NCBI RefSeq assembly: GCF_000712295.1
Contig: NZ_JMKI01000016.1
Coordinates: 45,584-109,583 of the forward strand
Direction of reading: 5' to 3'
Length of the DNA: 64,000 nt
Origin: Synergistes jonesii
GTDB taxonomy: Bacteria > Synergistota > Synergistia > Synergistales > Synergistaceae
The translations under genes were made by a program, and so were the position numbers. Below, piece after piece: positions 29,868-37,924 of the stretch. The notes beneath the pieces are model-generated. The model was not told the origin of the DNA, did no database searches, and was given only the letters and a program-made list of their open reading frames with translations. The stretch's first letter is position 1. Every line of letters starts with the position of its first letter.

Positions 29868-31691
29868 TCAATCCGCGCTCGCCGCGCCCTCTCCGAGCGC
29901 GGAGGGATGCAGATACGGCGCGAGCCGCTCGAAGAGCGCTCCATCGCCTGTGCGCCGCACGATCTCTGCCAGCTCGAAGAGCTGCTTCGCCTGCGGGCGC
30001 GTGCCGAAGCTCTTCAGGAGCTGCCCGACGCACGCACGCAGATCCTCCGGCCTTCCGGTCGCCTTAGCGACGGAGAGCAGATGATACGCGAGCTGCTCGT
30101 TCGCCTCGTCGCGCTCCATCAGGCTCCTCATCGCCGCGTCGATGTGGGCGCGCTGCAGCGAAGCGCTGTTCGTCAACGTAGCGGCGCGCAGCCGCTTGTC
30201 GGCGGCGCAGCCCGACGCCAGGAAGAGCATCCCGGCGACGGAGACGGCGGCCAAGAAAACGCCGAAGCTCCTATAGGCCGCCGAGAAACGTATCCTCTCC
30301 GACGCGCCGCTTTCGGGAAAAATCTCCCTGTTGACGACGGCGAAGGCGAGCGACAGCCATATAACGTTTTCGATGCGGTGGAAGGGGCGGCTGAAGAGCG
30401 CGTCGAAGCATATCAGGAATATCATCGCACAGCCCCAGACGGCCATGTCCGATAAATTTTCCTTACGCGACAGCGCGCGCACGAAGGCTCGTAGCCACCA
30501 CAGCATCGCGCCGAGCAGCGCGAGCGCGCCGAAGAGGCCGAATTCGGCGAGCCACTGCAGATATTCGCTGTGCGCCCAATAGGTGAACTGCCACTTCATC
30601 CAGGGGTGTTCCCTCAGAGCCCTGCCCTGCGCCTCGAGGTAATGCCACTTGAAGTGGCCGAGCCCCACGCCGGCCAGAGGATGCTCCTTAACGACGTTCC
30701 AGCTCGTCATCCATATTTCTTTCCGAGCGCCGACGTTCCTCGCGTTTACGAGCATGTCCGACGCCTTGCTGATGAGCGAGTAGGAGCGGCTCCATCCGAA
30801 ATGCCCCATGCTGATGTTGAACGCGAGCGCCAGAAGGACGATAAGCGAAGCCGCGCCTATCGGCTTCAGAAGTTTCTTATCCTTACATCTGCATACGACG
30901 AGCGAAATTATTATGACGCCGGTGAGAAGAGAGAGCACTCCGGCGCGCGTCGTAGAGTTCCACAGCCCCCACGAGTTGAAGGCGAGCAGAAGCAAGTTCG
31001 CGTGCGCCGCAAAGCGGCGCCCTCCCCGCGCGGCGGAAGCCGAGATGCGCGCGTAACTCGTATGGAGGAATATCCCGTTCATCACGGCCATCGCCATCCA
31101 GAGGCCGAACATCTCCTGCTGTCCGGTGTTGCCGATGTAATTGCCCGGGACGTTCATTATCAGCGGGCATACTCCGTTCATGCCCCTAAGCAGCAGCTCG
31201 GCGAAGACTACGTTGACCGCGGCGTTGCAGTTCGCGAGCCAGAGCGCCGTCCGCAGCGCCTCTTCGCTGCCGAAGAGGTTATAGCAGAGCACATAGGCGG
31301 CGAAGAGCGACGCGAAGAAGAACCACTCCTTCATATAGGTGGAGCGCGCGAAGATGTCGGCCCAGAGAGGCTGAAGCGTAACGAAGGCGAGCAGCGCGAA
31401 CCACAGCAGGGCGAAGCCGTCGAAGCGGAAGCCGGTGCGCTCCGGCCCGTAAAGCGCGAGGACCGCACCGCCGGTCAGAGAAAGCAGGGCGACCGGCACC
31501 ATCGTCCACGCCCATTTCATTATATGCAGCGTGTCGAACCAGGAGGGGCCGGAGAAGATAAGGTTCGGCAGCGCGAGCGATATGAGGATCAGCGGGTAAA
31601 ATATCCATTTCGGCAGCAGCGGCAGGGCGCGCCCCGACGCCGGCAGCCGCGGATTCTCTTTCCTGTATACTTTTCTACCCGAATTTTTCAT
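29868..31691 (-). CDS. Wzy_C/PglL-type membrane ligase with C-terminal extension
   Basis: A 607-residue polytopic membrane protein with about twelve hydrophobic segments. It has the ligase-family signature RKEIWMTSWNVVKEHPLAGV followed by GHFKWHY and AHSEYLQWLAEFGLFG. Unlike a typical WaaL it carries a C-terminal soluble tail of about 120 residues with TPR-like helices (LMERDEANEQLAYHLLSVAK), as seen in PglL/TfpO-type O-oligosaccharyltransferases and some Wzy proteins. It precedes the pseudopilin genes in the same operon, raising the possibility that it glycosylates a secretion component. That link is inference. Confidence 0.8.
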   Translation of the reverse strand: MKNSGRKVYRKENPRLPASGRALPLLPKWIFYPLILISLALPNLIFSGPSWFDTLHIMKWAWTMVPVALLSLTGGAVLALYGPERTGFRFDGFALLWFALLAFVTLQPLWADIFARSTYMKEWFFFASLFAAYVLCYNLFGSEEALRTALWLANCNAAVNVVFAELLLRGMNGVCPLIMNVPGNYIGNTGQQEMFGLWMAMAVMNGIFLHTSYARISASAARGGRRFAAHANLLLLAFNSWGLWNSTTRAGVLSLLTGVIIISLVVCRCKDKKLLKPIGAASLIVLLALAFNISMGHFGWSRSYSLISKASDMLVNARNVGARKEIWMTSWNVVKEHPLAGVGLGHFKWHYLEAQGRALREHPWMKWQFTYWAHSEYLQWLAEFGLFGALALLGAMLWWLRAFVRALSRKENLSDMAVWGCAMIFLICFDALFSRPFHRIENVIWLSLAFAVVNREIFPESGASERIRFSAAYRSFGVFLAAVSVAGMLFLASGCAADKRLRAATLTNSASLQRAHIDAAMRSLMERDEANEQLAYHLLSVAKATGRPEDLRACVGQLLKSFGTRPQAKQLFELAEIVRRTGDGALFERLAPYLHPSALGEGAASAD

Positions 31692-31711
31692 AAATAAGCC
31701 ACCTGCTTTGA

Positions 31712-31726
31712 GCCGTGCGCCACGGC
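31712..31726. other. Small GC-rich hairpin between dnaB and the ligase gene
   Basis: GCCGTG (31712-31717) pairs with CACGGC (31721-31726) over a CGC loop in the 54-base gap. No T-run follows, so termination is uncertain. Confidence 0.3.
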
Positions 31727-31745
31727 CCGCTTAAAAAATTTGAAT

Positions 31746-33104
31746 TTAATAGCCGTTGCCGTAGCCGCTTTCAAAGCGCGAGAATTCGCGGAAGAAAACG
31801 AGATTTATCTTGCCGGTCGGCCCGTTTCTGTTTTTCGCGATGATCATCTCGGCCGTCGCGTCGTTCATGTCGTTCTCCTGAGCGTAATAGGCTTCGCGGT
31901 AGAGGAAGGCGACCATGTCGGCGTCCTGCTCTATAGAGCCGCTTTCGCGCAGGTCGGAGAGCTGCGGGCGCCTGTTGCTCTTGTCGCGCTTCTCGACGTC
32001 GCGCGAAAGCTGCGACAGCGCGAGCACCGGCACTTTGAATTCGCGCGCGATGCTCTTCAGCGTGCGCGATATCTCCGAGACCTCCTGAGTGCGGTTCTCT
32101 ATCCTGCGCGCGGCCTGCATTAGCTGTAGGTAGTCGACTATCACGAGCCCAAGCCCTCCGCCGTGCTTAGCGAAGAATCTGCGGCAGCGTCCGCGCAGCT
32201 CGACCGTGTTCAGCTGCGAGGTGTCGTCTATGAACACAGGGCTCTTCTCGATAGCGGCCGCCGCCTCCTTAAGCTTCTGCCACTGCTCCGTCTGCTGGCG
32301 GTTCGATTCGAAGAGCTCCCTGAGGTTGACCTTAGCTTCAGACGAGAGCATCCTCTGCACGATCTGCTCGGCTGACATCTCCAGGCTGAAGATGACGACC
32401 GGGACGTTTTCCCGCATCGCAGCGTGCTGCGCGATGTTTATCGCAAGGGCCGTTTTCCCCATCGACGGACGCGCCGCTAAGATGTAAAGCCCGCCGGGCT
32501 GCAGTCCCGCCGATACGCTGTCGAAATCGCGGAAGCCGGAAGGCACGCCTGTGACGGCGAGGCCGCCGGCGAGGCGCTTTTCGATGTCCCGCATCGCCGA
32601 GGTGAGGACTTCGTGGGTAGAGCGCAGGTTGACCGCCTTTCCGCTGCGCGCGATCTCAAATACGCGCTGCTCCGCCGTTTCAAGCGCGTCGTCGACGCCG
32701 ACATCTTCGCTGAAGCCGAGCTTCGATATGTCGCTGCCGACGACTATCAGAGAGCGGTGCACCGCTTTATCGCGCACTATTCCGGCGTGATACTCCACAT
32801 TCGCCGTCGTCGTGACGGACTCCGCGAGCGACGCGATGAAGGAAAGGTTGCCGATCGTCTGTTCGAGCCCCTGCTTTTTGGCCTCTTCGCGGAAGGTCAG
32901 CGCATCTACCGCTATGTCGCGCTCCGCCATGCCGATCATCAGCTCGAAGACCTTGCGGTGGCGCGGGTCGTAAAAATCTTCGGGCGAGAGGCTCTCCATC
33001 ACCGCGACCAGGGCGCCGGAGTCAAGAAGGCATGAGCCGAGCACCGAGCGCTCCGCCTCAAGGTTGAAGGGGGGTATCCTCTCGAAGCCGCCGGGATTCT
33101 CCAA
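31746..33104 (-). CDS. dnaB: DnaB replicative DNA helicase
   Basis: Hexameric 5'-3' helicase at the replication fork, 452 residues. The N-terminal DnaB domain (PPFNLEAERSVLGSCLLD) is followed by the RecA-like ATPase with Walker A ARPSMGKTA, Walker B VIVDYLQLM, and LSDLRESGSIEQDADMV. No intein is present. The predicted start is TTG, three bases after the rplI stop, with a poor ribosome site, implying coupling. It belongs to the widely conserved rpsF-ssb-rpsR-rplI-dnaB neighbourhood. Confidence 0.97.
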   Translation of the reverse strand: MENPGGFERIPPFNLEAERSVLGSCLLDSGALVAVMESLSPEDFYDPRHRKVFELMIGMAERDIAVDALTFREEAKKQGLEQTIGNLSFIASLAESVTTTANVEYHAGIVRDKAVHRSLIVVGSDISKLGFSEDVGVDDALETAEQRVFEIARSGKAVNLRSTHEVLTSAMRDIEKRLAGGLAVTGVPSGFRDFDSVSAGLQPGGLYILAARPSMGKTALAINIAQHAAMRENVPVVIFSLEMSAEQIVQRMLSSEAKVNLRELFESNRQQTEQWQKLKEAAAAIEKSPVFIDDTSQLNTVELRGRCRRFFAKHGGGLGLVIVDYLQLMQAARRIENRTQEVSEISRTLKSIAREFKVPVLALSQLSRDVEKRDKSNRRPQLSDLRESGSIEQDADMVAFLYREAYYAQENDMNDATAEMIIAKNRNGPTGKINLVFFREFSRFESGYGNGY

Positions 33105-33106
33105 AT

Positions 33107-33553
33107 CTACTCAGTCTCCACTCTGAGAGTCATCTCCGCTTCGACGCCGGGATAAAGTTTTATCTTGAAGGGGTACGAGCCGCTCTGCTTGACGGCCTCG
33201 TCTATCTTTATGTCTTTTTTGTCTATGTCGGCGCCGTACTGGACCGCGAGGGCGTCGGCGATCTGAGCCGAAGTCACGCTTCCGAAGAGCTTTCCGCCTT
33301 CGCCGGCGCTCGCCTTGACGGAAACGAGCTTGCCGGCGAGCTTTTTCCTCGCCTCTTCGGCCGCCCTGCGCAGCTTTTCGTCGCGCAGCTTCTGGGTCTT
33401 CTGAAGCTCCTGATATTCGCGCAGCCTGCCGGGAGTGCCCTCTTCGGCGAGCCCGCGCCCGATCAGAAAGTTGCGTCCGTATCCGTCCGAGACCTCGAGC
33501 AGATCTCCTTTTTTGCCGACCTTGGCGACATCCTGTTTCAATATGACCTTCAT
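33107..33553 (-). CDS. rplI: 50S ribosomal protein L9
   Basis: A 148-residue L9 of the large subunit. The N-terminal domain MKVILKQDVAKVGKKGDLLE and YGRNFLIGRGLA is diagnostic, followed by the long connecting helix and C-terminal domain. It has a strong AAGGAGGAG ribosome site. It lies three bases after the yybS-like gene and directly before dnaB. Confidence 0.97.
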   Translation of the reverse strand: MKVILKQDVAKVGKKGDLLEVSDGYGRNFLIGRGLAEEGTPGRLREYQELQKTQKLRDEKLRRAAEEARKKLAGKLVSVKASAGEGGKLFGSVTSAQIADALAVQYGADIDKKDIKIDEAVKQSGSYPFKIKLYPGVEAEMTLRVETE

Positions 33554-33556
33554 TAT

Positions 33557-34510
33557 CTATCTCCTCCTTATTTTTATCCTCTTCCGTAAATCGTACCATA
33601 TATCAAAAATGCCGAGCATCGACAGTATATACGAGACCGGCGAGAAAAATATGCAAAGCAGCATGAGCACGACGCGCACAGCTCTGCTCACGCCGAAGGA
33701 ACGCAGGAAATACCAGAAGAGCGACAGCCCCTCGGCGAGGAAAAGCGCGCGCAGCACCTCCATAAGATTCAGAGATAGCGTCTTAAGCACGGCTTCCTGC
33801 GGGAAAGCCTTCGCCGCTACGTCGAGGACGAGCGTCGCGAGCAGCGCCCAGAAAATATTCTGCGGGAATCGCCACAGCGCGAAGGGCGGAAGCTGCGGGA
33901 GCTTCACCTCCGGCGTTTTTTTGAAATAAAGCCGCGCGGCGGCGTAGCAGAGCAGAGCGTCGGCGGCCGAAAAAAGTATCAGCATCGACGGCATCATCAT
34001 CGATACAGTGCGAATCAGCGTGTCCGCGTAAGAGCCGACGTCATCCTGAGATAAAGAGACTCCGCCCTGCGAAAGCAGCGACGAGAAGGAGGAGATGAGC
34101 GACTGCGCGGCGTCGTGCGAGAGCGCGAAGGGATTGACGCCGGACGTGCTTACAAAGGCATACATCAGAATCAGCTTCGACGCTATCGACGCCGCGACGG
34201 CGCAGAGGATATAGTCCGAGCCGCTTTTGAACTTCGAAAGCAGAAAGCCCTCGGCCGCGCCGAGAGCGCCGAAGCCGCACGCGTAAACGAAGGCGTAGGC
34301 AGCTCCCGCCATGCCGAAAACGAACGCCGTGCCGAAGAGCGCGCCAAGCGCTCCGGCGCGCGCGCCCAGCTTTCTCGTCAGTACCATGAGCGGAAACGGC
34401 GCGATGAAAACGACGAACGGAGACAAAAAAGGCGCGCCCGTCGCGACGGTAAACGCGGCTATGCTCGCAGCCGTACAGCTAAGCCATTCTACAAATAACT
34501 TTCTTTTCAC
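33557..34510 (-). CDS. DUF2232 (YybS-like) membrane protein
   Basis: A 317-residue membrane protein with about eight hydrophobic segments, including PFLSPFVVFIAPFPLMVL and ALGALFGTAFVFGMAGAA near the N-terminus. Size, composition and its place between rpsR and rplI match the DUF2232/YybS family. Biochemical role unknown. The start is GTG with a GGAGGTC site. It begins after the rpsR terminator. Confidence 0.8.
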   Translation of the reverse strand: MKRKLFVEWLSCTAASIAAFTVATGAPFLSPFVVFIAPFPLMVLTRKLGARAGALGALFGTAFVFGMAGAAYAFVYACGFGALGAAEGFLLSKFKSGSDYILCAVAASIASKLILMYAFVSTSGVNPFALSHDAAQSLISSFSSLLSQGGVSLSQDDVGSYADTLIRTVSMMMPSMLILFSAADALLCYAAARLYFKKTPEVKLPQLPPFALWRFPQNIFWALLATLVLDVAAKAFPQEAVLKTLSLNLMEVLRALFLAEGLSLFWYFLRSFGVSRAVRVVLMLLCIFFSPVSYILSMLGIFDIWYDLRKRIKIRRR

Positions 34511-34613
34511 GTCAGACCTCCGCCGCGCCGTTACCGCGCGAAATAATTTATATTATAACAGACCGCATGATTTTATCCGCGGGCGCCGATAACCGCCGCA
34601 GCTCCGCGCACGC

Positions 34614-34660
34614 AAAATAAAGCCGGAAGAGACGAACGAAGGTCCGAGTCTTCCGGCTTT
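34614..34660 (-). terminator. Intrinsic terminator after rpsR
   Basis: AGCCGGAAGA (34621-34630) pairs perfectly with TCTTCCGGCT (34649-34658), extended by two A-T pairs, and on the minus strand is followed by TTTATTTT. It ends the rpsF-ssb-rpsR transcript; read-through or an unseen promoter must supply yybS-rplI-dnaB. Confidence 0.85.
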
Positions 34661-34693
34661 GAAGATTTGCTGCAGGCGCCGTGGAAAAATCTT

Positions 34694-34936
34694 TTAATCC
34701 GACGTGTACGGAAGAAGCGCGATCAGCCTTGCGCGTTTGATCGCGCGCGTGAGCTGGCGCTGATGCTTCGCACAGGTGCCCGTCACGCGGCGCGGTATTA
34801 TCTTGCTGCGTTCCGTTATATATCTCTTGAGCTTGTCGATATCTTTGTAGTCGATATGCTCGACTTTTTCCACGCAGAAATGACAAACCTTAGGCCTGTG
34901 TTTGCGGCGCTTGCGGTTGAATGCTGCGTTTTCCAT
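34694..34936 (-). CDS. rpsR: 30S ribosomal protein S18
   Basis: An 80-residue S18 that binds with S6 on the small subunit platform. The core [20 protein letters not shown] and [15 protein letters not shown] are diagnostic. Cysteines at CHFC and TC with nearby histidine give a possible zinc-binding (C+) form. Last gene of the rpsF-ssb-rpsR operon. Confidence 0.97.
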   Translation of the reverse strand: MENAAFNRKRRKHRPKVCHFCVEKVEHIDYKDIDKLKRYITERSKIIPRRVTGTCAKHQRQLTRAIKRARLIALLPYTSD

Positions 34937-34957
34937 TTACCTCTACACCTCTTTCTG

Positions 34958-35512
34958 CTAAAACGGTATCTCTACGTCTCCGGACTGGTCGGCCCCGCCT
35001 CCGAGTTCCGAGAAGTCGAGCGGGAAGCCGTCGTCGAAGCCGCCCTCGTTCCTCAAGCTGCCCATATCCGGTGCGGGCATCGCGTCGGACTGCTGCTGAG
35101 CTTGATGCTGATAAGGCTGCTGACCGCCGTAATTCTGCTGCTGGTAACTTCCGCTCTGGTCGCCGTCCCTGCGCGGCGATCCAAGGAGGACTATGTTTTC
35201 GGCTACGACCTCGGTCACCCATTTGTGCTGCCCGGTTTTGACGTCGTCGTAGTCGCGCGTGCTTATGCGCCCTTCGACGAGAATCTGGCTGCCTTTTTTG
35301 ACGTAACGCTCCAGAAGGTCCGCGGTAAAGCTCCACGCTGTCACGGTAATGAAATCCGTGTGGCTCTGCAGTTCGCCCGTGACTTTGTTCTTCCACTGGC
35401 GTCCCGTGCAGAGCGTGAAGCGCGCTACCTTCTGCTTGCTCGGCGTGAAACGGACTTCCGGATCGCGCGCGAGCCGCCCCATCAGGATGACTCTGTTGAA
35501 ATCACGCGACAT
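34958..35512 (-). CDS. ssb: Single-stranded DNA-binding protein
   Basis: A 184-residue SSB with the N-terminal OB fold (MSRDFNRVILMGRLARDPEV, VTAWSFTADLLERYVKKGSQ), a glutamine/glycine-rich linker, and the acidic tip DVEIPF that recruits partner proteins. The start was chosen from family alignment; the open frame extends 56 codons further but overlaps rpsF. It starts two bases after the rpsF stop. Confidence 0.97.
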   Translation of the reverse strand: MSRDFNRVILMGRLARDPEVRFTPSKQKVARFTLCTGRQWKNKVTGELQSHTDFITVTAWSFTADLLERYVKKGSQILVEGRISTRDYDDVKTGQHKWVTEVVAENIVLLGSPRRDGDQSGSYQQQNYGGQQPYQHQAQQQSDAMPAPDMGSLRNEGGFDDGFPLDFSELGGGADQSGDVEIPF

Positions 35513-35514
35513 CG

Positions 35515-35799
35515 CTACTTCTCCTCCAGGTTGACGACCATATGGCGCACAACGTAGGGCTTGAGCGTAAGGAGACGTTCCATCTCCTTGACCTGAGCTG
35601 GGTCGAGCTTGAACGTGTAGAGTGTGTAGAAGCCCTCTAACTCTTTTTCGATGGGGTAGGCAAAACGCTTTTTGCCCCAAAGGTCGATCTTCTCAACCTC
35701 TGCTCCCAATCCGCGCACGATCTCGGCCGCATCTTCGGATACAGTTTTATGATCCTCGATGTCCGCCTTAAAAATCACTACCATTTCGTAAGACCGCAC
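35515..35799 (-). CDS. rpsF: 30S ribosomal protein S6
   Basis: A 94-residue S6. VRSYEMVVIFKADI and DLWGKKRFAYPIEKELEGFY are diagnostic. The GTG start at 35799 lies six bases after a near-perfect AGGAGGTG and matches the family's N-terminus; the 20 upstream codons are leader. First gene of the rpsF-ssb-rpsR operon. Confidence 0.96.
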   Translation of the reverse strand: MRSYEMVVIFKADIEDHKTVSEDAAEIVRGLGAEVEKIDLWGKKRFAYPIEKELEGFYTLYTFKLDPAQVKEMERLLTLKPYVVRHMVVNLEEK

Positions 35800-35827
35800 G
35801 TACTTCACCTCCTCCCTTTGGACTCTG

Positions 35828-35847
35828 GTCTCCTTTTCAAAAGAGAC
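35828..35847 (-). promoter_or_regulatory. Hairpin in the rpsF leader, possible S6:S18 control element
   Basis: GTCTC pairs with GAGAC around an AT-rich internal part in the ~60-base rpsF 5' leader, between the promoter and the ribosome site. Many bacteria control this operon through an S6:S18-binding leader RNA; whether this hairpin is that element cannot be decided by eye. Confidence 0.35.
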
Positions 35848-35865
35848 AGGGAAACACATTTATGT

Positions 35866-35894
35866 ATTGTACTTCAGCAGCAGAGCTATTGCAA
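35866..35894 (-). promoter_or_regulatory. Sigma-70 promoter of rpsF-ssb-rpsR
   Basis: Minus-strand TTGCAA (35889-35894), 17-base spacer, TACAAT (35866-35871). The -35 box lies inside the end of the FtsB-like gene. Confidence 0.8.
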
Positions 35895-36185
35895 GTTGTC
35901 CTGCGAAGTGACCTCTATTTTATAAATCCTGTCGCCCGAGCGCACAAGGTTGAACTGCTCCGTCGCGAGGCGCGATATGCCCTCCGGAGTGCTGTAATAG
36001 CTGATGTCCTGCTTCAGCTTCTGAGTCTTGCGCTCCTCCCCGACAAGCTCTTCCATCCGCTTGTCGAGCGTGGCGGCGAGCGTGTCGACTTTGCGTATCT
36101 CCTTGAAGAAGGAGGTCAGCAGCACCGCTATCAGAAAGGTGACCGCCGCGGTAAAGAGCACCCAGCGCAGCTTCGGAGCGTTCAT
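35886..36185 (-). CDS. FtsB/DivIC-like septum formation protein
   Basis: A 99-residue bitopic protein with a short N-terminus, one membrane segment (WVLFTAAVTFLIAVLLTSFF), a coiled coil (KVDTLAATLDKRMEELVGEE) and a short C-terminal part (YYSTPEGISRLATEQFNLVR) typical of FtsB/DivIC. This family joins FtsL and FtsQ at the division site. It follows argS by 23 bases and could equally be an FtsL-like paralogue. Confidence 0.7.
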   Translation of the reverse strand: MNAPKLRWVLFTAAVTFLIAVLLTSFFKEIRKVDTLAATLDKRMEELVGEERKTQKLKQDISYYSTPEGISRLATEQFNLVRSGDRIYKIEVTSQDNLQ

Positions 36186-36208
36186 TCCCAGCCGCCCCTC
36201 CCGTCTTT

Positions 36209-37885
36209 CTACATTTTCTCCGGCGCGGAGACGCCGAGTATGCCAAGGGCGTTCTTAAGCGTGACGCGCGCCGCCTCTACAAGCAGGATGCGGCTCTTCA
36301 TCAGCTTTTCTTCGGCGCCTATCACGTGCTGCGCGTTGTAGAAGGAATGGAAAGCCTCGGCGAGTTCGGAGGCGTAGTAGACTATGAGATGCGGCGCCGT
36401 TTCCTTGGCGCCCTTCGCTATCTCCTCCGGGAAGCGCGAGATCGCCTTCGCTAGCCCTACCTCCGCTGGATCCGTCAGCAGAGAGACGTCGAAGTCGTCC
36501 ATCGCGGGCATCGCTATGCCGCGTTCGGCGAGCTCCCGCTCTATGCTGCATATGCGTGCGTGGGCGTACTGGATATAAAAGACGGGGTTCTCCGACGACG
36601 CTTTTTTCGCGAGTTCGAGGTCGAAGTCCACCGTGCTGTCGCAGCGGCGCATCACGAAGAAGAGGCGCGCCGCGTCGCGGCCTACCTCCTCCATTATCTC
36701 GCGCAGCGTGACGATAGTGCCGGCGCGTTTCGACATCTGCACCGGTTTGCCGTCGCGCAGCAGGTTCACCATCTGAATCAGCAGCACCTCGACGCCGTCG
36801 TCGGGATATCCGAACGCCTTGTTAACGGATTTGAGGCGCGGCACGTAGCCGTGATGGTCGGCTCCCCAAACGTAAATATTTTTCTCGAAGCCGCGGTCGT
36901 ATTTGTTTTTCAGATAGGCGACGTCCGACGTGAAATATGTCGGAGCGCCGTTCGTGCGTATAAGGACGCGGTCCTTGTCGTCGCCGAACATCGTCGAGCG
37001 GAACCAGAGGGCGCCGTCCGCCTCGTAGGCGTAATCGCGGGCGCGCAGCGCCTGCATCGCCGGCTCGACCAGGTTGTCTTCGTAGAGAGACTTTTCCGAG
37101 AACCAGACGTCGAACTTGACGCCGAAGTCCTCAAGGTCTTTCTTTATCATTTCGAGGACCATTCTGCCGGTTTCCTCGGAGAAGGTTTCGACGGTCTCTT
37201 CGAGGGGTTTTTCCGCGAGCGAATCTCCGTATTTTTCGACGAAGGCCTTAGCTATGTCCGTCATATATTCTCCGCGGTAGCCGTCCTCGGGCATGGGAGC
37301 TTCCTTTGCGCGCCCGAGCTCCTCGAAATAGCGCGCCTGTGCTGATTTGCCGAGCAGCTCCATCTGAAGCCCCGCGTCGTTGATGTAATATTCGCGCTCC
37401 ACGCTGTATCCGGCGAAATCGAGCAGAGAGGCCGTTATGTCTCCTACCGCGGCGCCGCGCCCGTGCCCCATGTGGAGCGGGCCGGTCGGGTTTGCGCTGA
37501 CGAACTCCACCTGCACGCGACGCCCTTTGCCTATGTCGACGCGCCCGTAATCGGCTCCCTTTTCTATAGCAGCCCTGACAGTTTCGGTTATCCAGTTTGA
37601 AGAAAGCTTAAAATTCATGAAGCCGGGGCCCGCGACCTCAGCCCTCTCTATGAGGTCGCCGTTCGGGAGCTTAGCTATGATCGCCTCGGCAAGCTCTCGC
37701 GGCTTTTCGTCGAAAGGCTTCGCCAACTGCATCGCTATATTAGTGGCCCAGTCTCCGTGCCCCTCCTGGCGCGGACGCTCGAGGCGCACTTCAAAGCCTT
37801 CAGGGAGTTCGCGCCCCTTCTCCACGGCGACTTCCTTCACAGCCGCGCCGAGCGCGTTCTTAAGTTCCTCTGTCATGTTCTGCAA
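36209..37885 (-). CDS. argS: Arginyl-tRNA synthetase
   Basis: Class I synthetase charging tRNA-Arg, 558 residues. The N-terminal Add-1 domain is followed by FVSANPTGPLHMGHGRGAAV (HIGH motif as HMGH), the tRNA-binding core, MSKRAGTIVTL (KMSK equivalent) and the anticodon-binding DALR domain ending near the C-terminus. TTG at 37885 fits the AAGGAG site; an ATG three codons downstream is the alternative. It probably shares the secA transcript. Confidence 0.97.
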   Translation of the reverse strand: MQNMTEELKNALGAAVKEVAVEKGRELPEGFEVRLERPRQEGHGDWATNIAMQLAKPFDEKPRELAEAIIAKLPNGDLIERAEVAGPGFMNFKLSSNWITETVRAAIEKGADYGRVDIGKGRRVQVEFVSANPTGPLHMGHGRGAAVGDITASLLDFAGYSVEREYYINDAGLQMELLGKSAQARYFEELGRAKEAPMPEDGYRGEYMTDIAKAFVEKYGDSLAEKPLEETVETFSEETGRMVLEMIKKDLEDFGVKFDVWFSEKSLYEDNLVEPAMQALRARDYAYEADGALWFRSTMFGDDKDRVLIRTNGAPTYFTSDVAYLKNKYDRGFEKNIYVWGADHHGYVPRLKSVNKAFGYPDDGVEVLLIQMVNLLRDGKPVQMSKRAGTIVTLREIMEEVGRDAARLFFVMRRCDSTVDFDLELAKKASSENPVFYIQYAHARICSIERELAERGIAMPAMDDFDVSLLTDPAEVGLAKAISRFPEEIAKGAKETAPHLIVYYASELAEAFHSFYNAQHVIGAEEKLMKSRILLVEAARVTLKNALGILGVSAPEKM

Positions 37886-37924
37886 AACGCTACACTCCTT
37901 TTAAAAATTTTATGCTTCGCCCTT

